Assembly: GCA_027923965.1 (NCBI GenBank)
Contig: AP026969.1
Coordinates: 992,001 to 1,056,000, forward strand
Direction: 5' to 3'
Source of the DNA: Comamonadaceae bacterium OS-1
Lineage (GTDB): Bacteria > Pseudomonadota > Gammaproteobacteria > Burkholderiales > Burkholderiaceae_C
DNA: 64,000 bases
Shown piece after piece: positions 18,185 to 29,002 of the stretch; positions within the stretch are counted from its first letter, which is position 1; every line of letters begins with the position of its first letter. Below the pieces are notes generated by a model. The model saw nothing but the letters and a program-made list of their open reading frames with translations. It was not told the origin of the DNA and searched no databases. A program made the translations under genes and the position numbers.

Positions 18185-18306
18185 AGTATTTCTTAGATTG
18201 TTGTAATTATTGCGAGTATTAAATAAATTTTTGAATTAACGGGACGTCTTGGCGATATAGAATAGCACTCTGCATTTATGCGTATGCTTGATCGTGACAG
18301 GATAAA

Positions 18307-18329
18307 AAAAAGCCCCAGCGGGGCTTTTT
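18307..18329. terminator. Rho-independent terminator after tRNA-Ser
   Basis: A 10-bp stem (AAAAAGCCCC / GGGGCTTTTT) with a three-base loop is flanked by A and T runs. It lies 6 bp beyond the tRNA 3' end on the minus strand, and would separate tRNA transcription from the glycan operon. Confidence 0.88.
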
Positions 18330-18335
18330 AATTTT

Positions 18336-18423
18336 TGGCGGAAGCGGTGAGATTCGAACTCACGGATAGTTTCCCATCGCCGGTTTTCAAGACCGGTGCA
18401 ATCGACCACTCTGCCACGCTTCC
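18336..18423 (-). tRNA. tRNA-Ser (UGA)
   Basis: The minus strand reads GGAAGCG at the 5' end and CGCTTCC-G-CCA at the 3' end, forming a 7-bp acceptor stem with an encoded CCA. The anticodon loop CTTGAAA lies in a CCGGT/ACCGG stem, with UGA at 18387-18389. The TTCGAAT T-loop and a long variable arm, as in class II serine tRNAs, are present. The 3' end points towards the AT-rich glycan island. Confidence 0.95.
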
Positions 18424-18477
18424 TGGCTTTCCATTCTAACCTCGGTATTTTTACCTATGTTACAAAACGTACACCAT

Positions 18478-18843
18478 TTAGAGGACGTCTAAAACACAGG
18501 CATCGCCCAAGGCGTCACGCCACACACGCACCCGACTTACGGGGGGGCGCACGTCGGCTAGCTGTGTGGCGATGAAGGTGCACAGGTTTTCCAGCGTGGG
18601 GGTGCCCAGGTCGGGCACTTCGTCCAGCAGATGGTGGTCGAGTTGGTCGCGTACGGCCTCCAGGCGTTGGCGCAGGAAGCCCAGGTCGAGGACCATGCCG
18701 TTGGCGGGGTCGCGCGGGCCGCTGATGCTGACTTCGGCGTGGTAGGTGTGGCCGTGGATGCGGCGGCTGCCTGCGGCTTCGATCTCGCGCTGCAGGGTGT
18801 GGGCCGCGTCAAAGTAGAAGCGTTGGCTGATGGTGTACTGCAT
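18478..18843 (-). CDS. queD: 6-pyruvoyl-tetrahydropterin synthase / QueD-like protein lacking the usual cysteine
   Basis: The 121-residue protein has the PTPS/QueD fold signature: FDAAH (His15), HGHTYH (His30, His32) as zinc ligands, LDHHLLDEVP, and PTLENLCTFI with the catalytic Glu. In E. coli QueD the catalytic Cys lies in CGRLHGH; here the aligned residues are SRRIHGH, so Ser26 replaces it. It lies 15 nt downstream of queE, which supports a role in making 6-carboxytetrahydropterin for queuosine. The missing Cys leaves room for another PTPS-family activity. Confidence 0.82.
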   Translation of the reverse strand: MQYTISQRFYFDAAHTLQREIEAAGSRRIHGHTYHAEVSISGPRDPANGMVLDLGFLRQRLEAVRDQLDHHLLDEVPDLGTPTLENLCTFIATQLADVRPPVSRVRVWRDALGDACVLDVL

Positions 18844-18858
18844 GAAAGCGTCCGTGGG

Positions 18859-19497
18859 TTAACGGATCTGGGTGATCTTGTGGGTTTGCAGGCTCAAGCG
18901 CCAGGCGGGGTGCTGCATGCAGGTGTCTATGCACAGAGCGATGTTGGCGGCTTGGTCTGGGCCGTCCATGGGCTGCAGGAAGCGGTGGGTGAACTGGCCG
19001 GTACTGGCCAGGGTGGCCAGGTTCAGGCCGGGTTGGGGCCACACCACCTTGAGCTCCTGCCCTTGCTGCTGGATCCAGGGCGCACCGGCTTTGGGGCTGA
19101 TGCACAGCCAGTCTATGCCTTCGGGGGCGCGCACGGTGCCATTGCTTTCCACCGCGATGCGAAAGCCGCGCGCATGCAGAGCGGCGACCAGGGCGGTATC
19201 TACTTGCAGCAGGGGTTCGCCGCCGGTCAGTACCGTCAGGCGGTTTTGGTTGTTGCCTACGGGCCATTGGGCTGCGATTTGGTCGGCTAGCGCATCTGCG
19301 TCGGCAAATTTACCGCCCAAGGTGCCGTCGGTGCCCACAAAGTCGGTATCGCAAAAACGGCAGACGGCGGTGGCGCGGTCGCTTTCGCGGCCGGTCCAGA
19401 GGTTGCAGCCGGCGAAACGGCAGAACACCGCGGGGCTGCCTGCCTGGCCGCCTTCGCCTTGCAGGGTGTAGAAAATTTCTTTGACGCTATAGGTCAT
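18859..19497 (-). CDS. queE: 7-carboxy-7-deazaguanine synthase (radical SAM)
   Basis: The 212-residue protein starts MTYSVKEIFYTLQGEGGQAG and has the cluster motif C-X14-C-X2-C (CNLWTG...VCRFCDTDF), the variant described for the Burkholderia QueE enzymes rather than the common CX3CX2C. LTGGEPLLQ is the SAM-binding GGE motif, and ESNGT follows. It converts 6-carboxytetrahydropterin to CDG in the queuosine tRNA-modification pathway. It forms an operon with queD. A small hairpin (19504-19522) lies in its leader. Confidence 0.95.
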   Translation of the reverse strand: MTYSVKEIFYTLQGEGGQAGSPAVFCRFAGCNLWTGRESDRATAVCRFCDTDFVGTDGTLGGKFADADALADQIAAQWPVGNNQNRLTVLTGGEPLLQVDTALVAALHARGFRIAVESNGTVRAPEGIDWLCISPKAGAPWIQQQGQELKVVWPQPGLNLATLASTGQFTHRFLQPMDGPDQAANIALCIDTCMQHPAWRLSLQTHKITQIR

Positions 19498-19544
19498 GGG
19501 AGAACGCCGTTGTAAGCGGCGTGGAGCTGGCTAAGCCCTTGATT

Positions 19545-20213
19545 TTACTGGGCGTGCTGGGTCACCAACATTCCCTTGGTTTCGATAAAGGCCACCACCT
19601 CGGCCAAGCCACTGAGCGTCTTTAGGTTGGTCATGACAAACGGTTTGAGACCCTGGGCATTGGTGCGCATACGGCGGGTGTCCGATTCCATTACGTCCAG
19701 GTTCGCGCCCACGTGGGGTGCCAGGTCGGTTTTGTTGATGACGAACAGGTCGCTCTTGGTGATGCCGGGGCCGCCTTTGCGGGGGATTTTTTCGCCTGCG
19801 GCCACGTCGATCACGTAGATGGTGAGGTCGCTGAGCTCGGGGCTGAAGGTGGCGGCCAGGTTGTCACCGCCGCTTTCGATAAACACGATGTCGGCATTGG
19901 GATGCTCGACCAGCATGCGGTCAATGGCTTCCAGGTTGATGGAGCAGTCTTCGCGGATGGCGGTGTGCGGGCAGCCGCCCGTTTCCACGCCCATGATGCG
20001 CTCGGCGGGCAGGGCACCGCTGACGGTCAGGATGCGCTGGTCTTCCTTGGTGTAGATGTCGTTGGTGATCGCAACCAGATCGTATTTTTCGCGCATGGCT
20101 TTGCACAGCATTTCCAGCAGCGTGGTTTTGCCGGAACCCACCGGGCCGCCAATGCCGACGCGCAGCGGGGGGAGTTTTTTGGTGCGGTGGGCGATGTGGT
20201 GCAGAGTGGACAT
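19545..20213 (-). CDS. ureG: Urease accessory GTPase UreG
   Basis: At 222 residues the protein matches UreG. It has the P-loop [10 protein letters not shown] (residues 22-31), the [15 protein letters not shown] and CPH motif ([18 protein letters not shown]) that binds nickel at the dimer interface, and [12 protein letters not shown] as the GTP-specificity NKxD motif. It delivers nickel to apo-urease by GTP-driven transfer, in a complex with UreF and UreD in known systems. It is the last gene of the urease operon, separated from ureF by a dispersed repeat. Confidence 0.98.
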   Translation of the reverse strand: MSTLHHIAHRTKKLPPLRVGIGGPVGSGKTTLLEMLCKAMREKYDLVAITNDIYTKEDQRILTVSGALPAERIMGVETGGCPHTAIREDCSINLEAIDRMLVEHPNADIVFIESGGDNLAATFSPELSDLTIYVIDVAAGEKIPRKGGPGITKSDLFVINKTDLAPHVGANLDVMESDTRRMRTNAQGLKPFVMTNLKTLSGLAEVVAFIETKGMLVTQHAQ

Positions 20214-20220
20214 GGTGTTT

Positions 20221-20272
20221 TGCTATTGAAAAAAGAGCTGCTTGTGCTGATGGGATAAGCGCTAGGACCTGA
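20221..20272. repeat. Dispersed palindromic repeat, copy 4 (between ureF and ureG)
   Basis: The plus strand reads TGCTATTGAAAAAAGAGCTG then CTTGTGCTGATGGGATAAGC and GCTAGGACC, a near-consensus copy. The TAG stop of ureF (20262-20264 on the minus strand) lies inside it, and the ureG start codon follows 8 bp from its other end. Confidence 0.9.
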
Positions 20273-21026
20273 AAAGCCTTGAATATTGCACTTCGTGCTG
20301 GCTACTCAGAATGGCCAGCATGGGCGAAAACGCCTGGCGCTGGCTGTCGGGGATCTGGGTGGCGCGGTCTACTGCCGCAGGAATGTCGGCGGCCAGGCGC
20401 GCCAGGATGCGCTGCCCTGCGCTTTGGCCCAGCGGCACGGATTTGATGGCCGACTGCGTCATATTTTCGGCCCAGCCAAAGGCGTAGGCCAGCAGGCAGT
20501 CTCGCAGCGGGGCCTGGGTGGCTGCAGCGGCCAGGGCGTAGGCGATGGGGTAGGTGGGCTGCATCTGGGCGCAGGCCGCTATCTGCGTGGGTGTGGCCGT
20601 GTCGTGGTTGCGCAGCCATTCCAGCAAGGAGCGGCCCATCTGCTCGGTCTGGGCGCGCAGTTCGCTGGTTTCGCGGGTCTGCAGTACCCAGGCGTTGAGC
20701 TCGGCCACATGGGTCAGATCACCGCGCCGCCAGGCGGGTATGGCCTTGGCGATGGCGGCCAGGTCGCCCCGGGTCAGCGCTAGGTGCAGTTGGTCGATCA
20801 GCCAATCGGATGCTGCACTTTCTGTAGCTACTCCTGCCCTGTCTACCGCCGCTTCCAGCCCTTCAGAATAAGAAAATCCGCCTACCGGCAGGGCGGGCGA
20901 TGCCAACCAGATCAGCTGCAGCAGGCTGGGCGTGGCCGATTCTGGCGGACTGGCGGCGTGGCTAGCGGCTCTGGCCGGGCGGCGGCGGACCGGTGGCACC
21001 AGCGGGCGGACTCTGCGCACGGTCAT
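20262..21026 (-). CDS. ureF: Urease accessory protein UreF
   Basis: About 254 residues with [24 protein letters not shown], the hallmark start of UreF, and later [23 protein letters not shown]. UreF is an all-helical partner of UreD and UreG in nickel loading. I chose the ATG 4 nt after the ureE stop; this gives a ~35-residue Arg/Pro-rich N-terminal extension before the conserved core, so a later start is possible. The stop codon is contributed by a dispersed repeat. The operon order (E then F then G) is typical. Confidence 0.95.
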   Translation of the reverse strand: MTVRRVRPLVPPVRRRPARAASHAASPPESATPSLLQLIWLASPALPVGGFSYSEGLEAAVDRAGVATESAASDWLIDQLHLALTRGDLAAIAKAIPAWRRGDLTHVAELNAWVLQTRETSELRAQTEQMGRSLLEWLRNHDTATPTQIAACAQMQPTYPIAYALAAAATQAPLRDCLLAYAFGWAENMTQSAIKSVPLGQSAGQRILARLAADIPAAVDRATQIPDSQRQAFSPMLAILSSQHEVQYSRLFRS

Positions 21027-21030
21027 GGGA

Positions 21031-21603
21031 TCAGTGGGAATGGCCGTGCCCATGGTCATGCCCGCAGCCAGGGCCGTGGACGTGCGGGGCGGCTTTGACC
21101 GGAATGGACACGGGCTTCGGTGCCGGATGTTCGTGGCCATGGCTGTGTCCGCCCGCCGCGTAGGCACCGCCTTCGGGCTCAAACGCCACCGTGGCTTCCA
21201 CCACCGTCAAATGCATGGCGCGCAGCATCTCGGCCAACACATGGTCGGGTTCGATCTTCAGGTGGTCGGGCTGCAGCTCGATCGGCACATGGCGGTTGCC
21301 CAGGTGGTAGGCGGCGCGGGTCAGGTCGAAAGGTGTGCCGTGTCCGTGGATGGTAATGACCAGCACCGGCTGGGGAGCCGCCACCACCTGGACCAGGGAA
21401 CCGTCTTCCACCACCAGTACGTCGCCGCCGCGCACCAGCGTGCCGCGGGGCAGGAAAACGCCGAGCTGGCGGCCCAGGGAGTCGGTGGCATCGAAGCGGC
21501 TTTTTTGCCGCACGTCCCAGTCCAGTTCGACGGTGCTGCCACGTTTGAGCAGGGCAGGGGCCAGGCCTTTGCCTTGGGGAATGAGTTTGGAGGTTTGGAG
21601 CAT
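21031..21603 (-). CDS. ureE: Urease accessory nickel chaperone UreE
   Basis: The 190-residue protein has the UreE peptide-binding N-terminal domain ([17 protein letters not shown] region) and a metal-binding domain with [12 protein letters not shown], containing the conserved dimer-interface His, followed by a His-rich tail (HSHGHEHP and a terminal [10 protein letters not shown]) that stores or delivers nickel. The start [10 protein letters not shown] was chosen for family length. It is separated from ureC by about 1.3 kb holding a Uma2 nuclease gene and a toxin-antitoxin pair, which is unusual. Confidence 0.97.
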   Translation of the reverse strand: MLQTSKLIPQGKGLAPALLKRGSTVELDWDVRQKSRFDATDSLGRQLGVFLPRGTLVRGGDVLVVEDGSLVQVVAAPQPVLVITIHGHGTPFDLTRAAYHLGNRHVPIELQPDHLKIEPDHVLAEMLRAMHLTVVEATVAFEPEGGAYAAGGHSHGHEHPAPKPVSIPVKAAPHVHGPGCGHDHGHGHSH

Positions 21604-21620
21604 GGGGCTGGGGTTGAAAT

Positions 21621-22178
21621 TTAAAAAGTGATCGTTGCGTACAGGTCTTCGACCGTCAGCACCATGGGTAGGCACAGAAAAGAAATGTTGTCACCCGCGC
21701 CGAGTTGGCTGTGGCCCCATTCGCGCAGGTTGACGCGGGCGTAGTGGTCTACGCGGATTTCGTCTTGCGACACGATCAGGTATTCGCGCAGCGTCGGTAG
21801 CTTGGTGTAGGCGGCAAACTTCTCGCGCCGATCGATGGCCTCGGTGCTGGGCGAGCTGATCTCAGCCACCATGCAGGGCTGGGTTTTGCACATCGGGTCG
21901 TTGTCTTCCGCGTGGCAAATCAGCATCACGTCGGGGTAGTAGTAAGTGTGTCCGCCTTCCAGACGCAAGCGCATGTCTCCCATAAAGGGGCGGCAGCCAG
22001 AGTCTTTGCGGGCTGCGTGGCACGCGGCGAACAGATTGCCCGCTAGGGTGTTGTGGCGCTCTGATGCTCCGGCCATGGCGTACGCCACGCCGTTCACAAG
22101 CTCGTGCTTTTCCGTGGCAGCGTTTTCAGCAGCCAGGTAGTCCTCTTCGGAAAAAGGTTTGACCAGTGCGTAACCCAT
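21621..22178 (-). CDS. Uma2-family putative endonuclease (DUF820, PD-(D/E)XK fold)
   Basis: The 185-residue protein has the Uma2/DUF820 outline: FSEEDYLAAENAATEKHELVNG, then MRLRLEGGHTYYYPDVMLIC (the PD of the nuclease core) and MVAEISSPSTEAIDRREKF (the ExK-like part). Members are presumed restriction-like nucleases, widespread in cyanobacteria and scattered elsewhere; function is largely unproven. GGGAG 6 nt before the ATG fixes the start. It lies in the same direction as the urease genes, 17 nt upstream of ureE, and divergent from the abrB-doc pair, hence probably inserted with it. Confidence 0.85.
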   Translation of the reverse strand: MGYALVKPFSEEDYLAAENAATEKHELVNGVAYAMAGASERHNTLAGNLFAACHAARKDSGCRPFMGDMRLRLEGGHTYYYPDVMLICHAEDNDPMCKTQPCMVAEISSPSTEAIDRREKFAAYTKLPTLREYLIVSQDEIRVDHYARVNLREWGHSQLGAGDNISFLCLPMVLTVEDLYATITF

Positions 22179-22238
22179 GTTTACTCCCGGGGTAGTTTGG
22201 CGATAATATAACAAACGTTATAACTTTAGGGGTTCGCT

Positions 22239-22463
22239 ATGGCTGCACTCAAATTGACCCAAATCGGCAACTCGGTGGGGGTGATCTTGCCTAAAGAACT
22301 GCTCACGCTGCTCAAGTTGGAGAAGGGTGACTCGGTATTCTGGACCGAGGCGGCCAACGGGGTGATGTTGACTCCTTACGACACCGAGTTTGAAGACCAG
22401 ATGACCGAAGCGCGCAGCATCATGAAGAAGCGCCGCAACGTGCTGCGGGAATTGGCCAAATGA
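22239..22463 (+). CDS. AbrB/MazE-type antitoxin of a Doc toxin
   Basis: A 74-residue protein with a SpoVT-AbrB swapped-hairpin domain (LKLTQIGNSVGVILPKELLTLL) and an acidic/helical C-terminus that would thread onto the toxin. The family is typical for antitoxins paired with Doc. The ATG of the next gene overlaps its stop by 4 nt (ATGA). The gene points against the surrounding urease genes and has its own short AT-containing promoter region (22179-22238) shared with the divergent Uma2 gene. Confidence 0.9.
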   Translation: MAALKLTQIGNSVGVILPKELLTLLKLEKGDSVFWTEAANGVMLTPYDTEFEDQMTEARSIMKKRRNVLRELAK

Positions 22464-22858
22464 GCCAGCCCAAGTCCGGCTGGCGTTGGCTGAGCCCGGA
22501 TGTCATGCGGGCCGTGCACGAAGAGCAATTGGCCGAACATGGCGGCGGCACGGGCGTGCGGGATGCGAACCTCTTTGCCTCTGCCATGGCTCGACCCCAG
22601 CAACTGGCGAACTATGCCGAACCCGATGCAGCAGACTTGGCGGCCAGCTACGGCTTTGGTATTGCCCGCAACCATCCGTTTGTGGACGGCAACAAGCGTA
22701 CGGCCTTTGTGGCGGTGGAGCTGTTTTTGGCGCTGAACGGCCATGCCTTGACCGCAGCCGATGCCGATTGCGTTTTCACCATGCTCGACGTGGCTATGGG
22801 CAAACTGGAAGAGGCTGCCTTCGCAGCCTGGATTCGGCAGCACCTGCAGGCTCTTTGA
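22460..22858 (+). CDS. doc: Doc toxin (Fic/death-on-curing family)
   Basis: The 132-residue protein has the Fic/Doc catalytic motif HPFVDGNKRTA (His72), the Doc-type active site. Doc kinases phosphorylate elongation factor EF-Tu in the known phage P1 system. The motif is complete, so the toxin is potentially active. The gene ends only 3 bp before the convergent ureC stop codon, so it sits tightly packed within the urease locus. Confidence 0.95.
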   Translation: MSQPKSGWRWLSPDVMRAVHEEQLAEHGGGTGVRDANLFASAMARPQQLANYAEPDAADLAASYGFGIARNHPFVDGNKRTAFVAVELFLALNGHALTAADADCVFTMLDVAMGKLEEAAFAAWIRQHLQAL

Positions 22859-22861
22859 GTT

Positions 22862-24579
<1,718 letters not shown>

Positions 24580-24580
<1 letters not shown>

Positions 24581-24885
24581 CAGAGTTTTCCTTGCACTAG
24601 TCCGCGAAATCCATACACCGTGCGGTCGCCCGCGTAATCCACCAGTTCCACCGTGCGCTGCTGGCCGGGCTCAAAGCGCACCGCGCTGCCCGACGCAATG
24701 TTCAGCCGCATGCCCTGGGCGGCGGCCCGGTCGAAGCCCAGCGCGCCATTGGTTTCGGCAAAGTGGTAGTGGCTGCCCACCTGGATGGGCCGGTCTGCGG
24801 TGTTGTTGACCACCAGGGTGACGCTGCGCCGCCCGGTGTTGAGCGGGTGTTCGCCGTCGTCTACCAGCAGTTCGCCGGGGGTCAT
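24580..24885 (-). CDS. ureB: Urease beta subunit
   Basis: The 101-residue product starts [19 protein letters not shown] and has [14 protein letters not shown] and [17 protein letters not shown], all conserved in UreB. I rejected a longer open frame because the ATG chosen overlaps the stop of the upstream small gene (ATGA coupling) and matches the family start. Its stop overlaps the ureC start by one base. It is the structural subunit that packs against UreC. Confidence 0.98.
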
Positions 24886-25067
24886 TTGCCGCCCCGGTCG
24901 CGCCACACGGCCCAGGCCGACACCCCCGCCAAGGCCGCCAGCACGCAATAGCCCACGGCATCGGACGCGTGCCAGTGCGGGCCGCTCAGGCCGGGAATAT
25001 CATGGCCAAATACGGTGCCCGTGCTGATCAGACCGGCACAGGCAGCTATCAATTTAGTAGTTTTCAT
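24882..25067 (-). CDS. Small exported/membrane protein between ureA and ureB
   Basis: A 61-residue protein of unknown function. It starts [21 protein letters not shown], a signal-peptide-like or first membrane segment, followed by a short His/Asp-rich stretch ([17 protein letters not shown]), one membrane segment (about residues 38-54) and a basic end (WRDRGGK). It overlaps ureB by 4 nt and lies 7 nt after ureA, so it is clearly part of the operon. The His residues would face the periplasm, and could bind nickel or another metal; resemblance to a HupE/UreJ-type transporter is at most slight. Confidence 0.7.
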   Translation of the reverse strand: MKTTKLIAACAGLISTGTVFGHDIPGLSGPHWHASDAVGYCVLAALAGVSAWAVWRDRGGK

Positions 25068-25074
25068 GCGGGGC

Positions 25075-25377
25075 TCACACAATGGGTTGATGGACCGTGA
25101 CGAGCTTGGTGCCGTCCGGGAAGGTGGCTTCCACCTGGATGTCGGGAATCATCTCGGCGATGCCGTCCATCACGTCGGCGCGGGTCAGGATGTTGCGGCC
25201 TGCGCTCATCAACTGGGCTACGCTCTGGCCGTCACGCGCGCCTTCCATCACCGCGGCGCTGATGAAGGCGATCGCTTCGGGGTAATTCAGCTTCAGGCCC
25301 CGGGCTTTGCGCCGCTCGGCCAGCAGGGCGGCGGTGAAGATCAGCAGCTTGTCTTTCTCTCGGGGCGTGAGTTCCAT
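25075..25377 (-). CDS. ureA: Urease gamma subunit
   Basis: The 100-residue product [20 protein letters not shown]... with [24 protein letters not shown] and [18 protein letters not shown] is a standard UreA. It is the first gene of the urease operon here. No ureD gene precedes it; instead the upstream 88 bp separate it from the divergent permease-kinase gene, so this short region must hold the promoters of both. Confidence 0.98.
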   Translation of the reverse strand: MELTPREKDKLLIFTAALLAERRKARGLKLNYPEAIAFISAAVMEGARDGQSVAQLMSAGRNILTRADVMDGIAEMIPDIQVEATFPDGTKLVTVHQPIV

Positions 25378-25465
25378 AGGATCTTTAAAGTTGTGACTTA
25401 TTCCACGCATTATTAAGCAAGCGGTATGCCTTAGCCCTACGCCAAATGGCGCACAAGCTTGGTGC

Positions 25466-28400
25466 ATGGCTGGGCACAAAAGCTGCGAAGATCGTGCAGT
25501 GACCGATTCCGACCTTACTCCCCTGTCTCCCCTGAACGATGCCCCCCAGCAGGTGGTGAAGATCCGGCGCGACTACAACAGCTGGGTGGCCAGCGAGACC
25601 CTGGAAGACTACGCCCTGCGCTTTGCCCCGCAGCGCTTTCGCAAGTGGTCCGAGTGGCGGGTGGCCAACACGGCGTTCGGCGCGGCATCGTTTTTGATTC
25701 TGGAGGCCGTGGGGGCCACCTTGCTGGTGCAGCACGGTTTTGTGAATGCCTTCTGGGCGATTGTGGCCACCGGGCTGATCATCTTTCTGGCCGGGCTGCC
25801 CATCAGCATCTACGCCGCCCGCTGCGGGGTGGACATGGACTTGCTCACCCGCGGCGCAGGCTTTGGCTACATCGGCTCCACGCTCACCTCGCTGATCTAC
25901 GCGTCCTTCACCTTCATCTTCTTCGCGCTGGAGGCCGCGGTGATGGCCTACGCGCTGGACCTGTCGCTGGGCATACCGCCGCGCTGGGGCTATTTGATTT
26001 GCGCGCTGGTGGTGATTCCGCTGGTCACGCACGGCGTGTCCATGATCAGCCGCCTGCAGGTCTGGACCCAGCCGCTGTGGCTGGTGCTGCTGGTGGTGCC
26101 GTTTGCCTACGTGTGGATGCGCGAACCAAGCGCGTTTGCCGGGGTGCTGCACTATGGTGGTGTGGCCGGGCATGCCGATACCTTCAACCTGCTGTCGTTC
26201 GGCGCGGCGCTCACCGTGGGCATTGCGCTCATCACCCAGATGGGCGAGCAGGCCGACTACCTGCGCTTCATGCCCGCCTACACGGCTGCCACGCGCCGCC
26301 GCTGGTGGCTGGGCGTGCTGGCGGGCGGGCCGGGCTGGGTGCTGCTGGGGGTGCTGAAGATGCTGGGCGGCGCGCTGTTGGCCTACCTGGCCATCACCCA
26401 CATGGTGCCGCCCGAGCGCGCGGTGGACCCCAACCAGATGTACCTGGCGGCCTATGAATACGTGTTCCCGCAGTACGGCTGGGCGGTGGCGGCCACGGCC
26501 TTGTTTGTGGTGCTGTCGCAGCTCAAGATCAATGTCACCAATGCCTACGCCGGGTCGCTGGCCTGGTCCAACTTTTTCTCGCGTATCACACACAGCCATC
26601 CGGGCCGGGTGGTGTGGGTGGTGTTCAACACGCTGATCGCCTTCATGCTGATGGAGATGAACGTGTTCGAGGCGCTGGGCGACGTGCTGGGGCTGTACTC
26701 CAACCTCGCCATCGCCTGGATCATGGCCGTGGTGGCCGACCTGGTCATCAACAAGCCGCTGGGCCTGTCGCCGCCGGGCATCGAGTTCAAGCGCGCGTAT
26801 TTGTACGACATCAACCCGGTGGGCGTGGGCGCGATGGCGCTGGCTTCTACCCTGTCGATGCTGGCCTACCTGGGCCTGTTCGGGCCGATGGCGCAGGCGT
26901 TTTCGGCGGTGATCGCCCTGGGCACGGCCATGGTCGCCTCGCCCTTGCTGGCCTGGTGGACCCAAGGCCGTTACTACATCGCCCGTGGGCCCCAGTCGGA
27001 TTGGAAAGGCATCACCCAGCCGATGGCCGACGATAGCTACCAGCGCCTGCGCGTACAGCGCTGCGTGATCTGCGAGCGCGAATACGAAGCGCCCGACATG
27101 GCCCATTGCCCCGCCTACCAGGGCGCGATCTGTTCGCTGTGCTGCACGCTGGATGCGCGCTGTGGCGACCTGTGCAAACCCCAGGCCAGCCTGAAAGTGC
27201 AGTGGGCGGCAGCGCTGCGCTGGCTGCTGCCCCAGCGCGCCTGGCCCTACCTGGAAACCGGGCTGGCGCACTTCATTTTGCTGATGCTGGTGGTGGTGCC
27301 GATTTTGGCTGCGCTGTTTGGATTGCTATATTTTCAAGAGCTGCAAGCGCTAGTCCAATCAGCGGTAGAGGCCGATTTTGATCCCGGTTCTGCGCTGCGT
27401 TCCGGCTTCGTCAAAGCCTATATGGCCCTGGTGCTGATGGCCTGCATCGTGGCCTGGTGGTTTGTGCTGGCGCACAAAAGCCGCCAGGTGGCGCAAGAAG
27501 AATCGAACCGCCAAACCCATTTGCTGCAGCGCGAAATCGCCTCGCACGCGCAAACCGACAAGGCCCTGCAAGCGGCTACCTTGGTGGCAGAGCAGGCCAG
27601 AGCCCAGGCGGACCAGGCCAACCAGGCGAAAAGCCGCTACATCAGCGCCATCAGCCACGAGCTGCGCACCCCGCTCAACAGCATCCTGGGCTACGCACAG
27701 CTCATGGGCGAAGACACCGGCGTGCCACCGCACCGGCAGCAGGCCATCGGCGTCATCAAGCGCGGCGGCGAGCATTTGCTGTCGCTGATCGAAGGCACGC
27801 TGGACATTGCCCGCATCGAGTCCGGCAAGCTCACCTTGGCCACCCGGCCCATGCCGTTTGCCGACCTGCTGCACGAAATGGCCGAGATGTTCGAACCCCA
27901 GGCCCGCGCCAAGGGCCTGGCTTTCCACTTCGACCCGCAGGGCGTGCTGCCCGAGCAGGTACGTGCCGACGAAAAGCGCCTGCGCCAGATCCTCATCAAC
28001 CTGCTGGGCAACGCCATCAAGTTCACCGCCACCGGCCGGGTGCGCCTGCGCGCCCGCTACGCGCTGGAGATGGCCTTCATCGAGATCGAAGACACGGGGC
28101 CCGGCATGCACGCCGACGAGCTGGCGCAGGTGTTTGAGCCCTTCGAGCGCGGTGCATCCCCGGGCAGTGGCGGCGCGGGCCTGGGCCTGACCATCGCCAA
28201 AATGCTCACCGACCTGATGGGTGGCGAGATGACCGTGGTCAGCACGCCCGGCAGCGGCTCGGTGTTCCGCGTCAAGCTCTTCCTGCCCGAAATCCACGGT
28301 GCCGACCTCAAAACCGTGCAGCGCAGCACCCCGCGCCTGCGCCGCGCCTACGTTGGCCCGCGCCGCAAGCTGCTGGTGGTGGACAACGAAGAACCCGACC

Positions 28401-29002
28401 GCGAGCTGCTGGTGCAGCTGCTGCAACCCCTGGGCTTCGAAGTGCGCACCGCCGCCAGCGGCCATGACGCGCTGGATCTGCTGGCTGCCGGGTACCAGCC
28501 GGATGCCGTGCTGATGGACCTGGCCATGCCCGGCATCGACGGCTGGGAAACGATAAGACGCATCAAGGCGGATGGGCTCACGCAAGCGCACGTGGCGATC
28601 GTCTCCGCCAACGCCTTCGACAAAGGCCTGGAGAACGATGTCGGCATCCGGGTGGACGACTTCATCACCAAACCCGTGCGCCATAGCGAGCTGCTGGACT
28701 GGCTGGAACGCCGCCTGCAGCTCCAGTGGGTAGAGGCCCCCGCCGTGGCCGAGGCGGTGCCCGCCGCACCGGTGCTGCGCGTCTGGCCCGACGCGGCCCG
28801 CCTGCAGGCGCTGCGCCAGGTGGCCGAACTGGGCTTTTACCGGGGTATCCTCAACCAGTTGGCCGCGCTGGAACAGGCGCAGCCCGCATGCCGGGGCCTG
28901 GCGCAGGAAGTGCGCACCCTGGCCCAACAATTCCAGTTTGAAGCCATCGGTCGCCTGCTGGCCCAGGCACCCGCCAGCCCAGATACCACCCATGCTCCCT
29001 GA
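25466..29002 (+). CDS. NCS1-type permease fused to a hybrid histidine kinase
   Basis: An 1178-residue fusion. Residues ~30-520 form a 12-segment nucleobase:cation symporter-1 (cytosine/purine/allantoin family) domain ([50 protein letters not shown]). Residues ~533-575 are Cys-rich ([25 protein letters not shown]). Two more membrane segments precede a coiled coil and a HisKA domain ([10 protein letters not shown], His731), HATPase, and a receiver (MDLAMPG, Asp1018). The start is uncertain: ATG at 25466, or GTG at 25499. It lies divergent from ureA, so it may sense a purine breakdown product or urea and control urease (inference). Residues ~619-638 are encoded by a dispersed repeat. Confidence 0.9.
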   Translation: MAGHKSCEDRAVTDSDLTPLSPLNDAPQQVVKIRRDYNSWVASETLEDYALRFAPQRFRKWSEWRVANTAFGAASFLILEAVGATLLVQHGFVNAFWAIVATGLIIFLAGLPISIYAARCGVDMDLLTRGAGFGYIGSTLTSLIYASFTFIFFALEAAVMAYALDLSLGIPPRWGYLICALVVIPLVTHGVSMISRLQVWTQPLWLVLLVVPFAYVWMREPSAFAGVLHYGGVAGHADTFNLLSFGAALTVGIALITQMGEQADYLRFMPAYTAATRRRWWLGVLAGGPGWVLLGVLKMLGGALLAYLAITHMVPPERAVDPNQMYLAAYEYVFPQYGWAVAATALFVVLSQLKINVTNAYAGSLAWSNFFSRITHSHPGRVVWVVFNTLIAFMLMEMNVFEALGDVLGLYSNLAIAWIMAVVADLVINKPLGLSPPGIEFKRAYLYDINPVGVGAMALASTLSMLAYLGLFGPMAQAFSAVIALGTAMVASPLLAWWTQGRYYIARGPQSDWKGITQPMADDSYQRLRVQRCVICEREYEAPDMAHCPAYQGAICSLCCTLDARCGDLCKPQASLKVQWAAALRWLLPQRAWPYLETGLAHFILLMLVVVPILAALFGLLYFQELQALVQSAVEADFDPGSALRSGFVKAYMALVLMACIVAWWFVLAHKSRQVAQEESNRQTHLLQREIASHAQTDKALQAATLVAEQARAQADQANQAKSRYISAISHELRTPLNSILGYAQLMGEDTGVPPHRQQAIGVIKRGGEHLLSLIEGTLDIARIESGKLTLATRPMPFADLLHEMAEMFEPQARAKGLAFHFDPQGVLPEQVRADEKRLRQILINLLGNAIKFTATGRVRLRARYALEMAFIEIEDTGPGMHADELAQVFEPFERGASPGSGGAGLGLTIAKMLTDLMGGEMTVVSTPGSGSVFRVKLFLPEIHGADLKTVQRSTPRLRRAYVGPRRKLLVVDNEEPDRELLVQLLQPLGFEVRTAASGHDALDLLAAGYQPDAVLMDLAMPGIDGWETIRRIKADGLTQAHVAIVSANAFDKGLENDVGIRVDDFITKPVRHSELLDWLERRLQLQWVEAPAVAEAVPAAPVLRVWPDAARLQALRQVAELGFYRGILNQLAALEQAQPACRGLAQEVRTLAQQFQFEAIGRLLAQAPASPDTTHAP
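27321..27379. repeat. Dispersed palindromic repeat, copy 5 (inside the kinase gene)
   Basis: The plus strand reads ATTGCTATATTTTCAAGAGC then TGCAAGCGCTAGTCCAATCA and GCGGTAGAGGCCGATTTT, aligning along its whole length with the intergenic copies. It is read in frame as [20 protein letters not shown] between two membrane segments of the sensor kinase. Confidence 0.85.

Noticed and set aside
11646..18423. Genomic island integrated at tRNA-Ser by a phage-type integrase
   Set aside because: No integrase, excisionase or duplicated tRNA 3' end was found, so only horizontal origin, not site-specific integration, can be argued.
20815..20850. Another dispersed-repeat copy inside ureF
   Set aside because: Only a short GTAGCTAC word matches; the GCTGATGGGAT core is missing and the protein segment fits the UreF family.
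25440..25465. Sigma-54 promoter for the permease-kinase gene
   Set aside because: TGGCGC and TTGG are present but the -24/-12 spacing and GC element do not fit.
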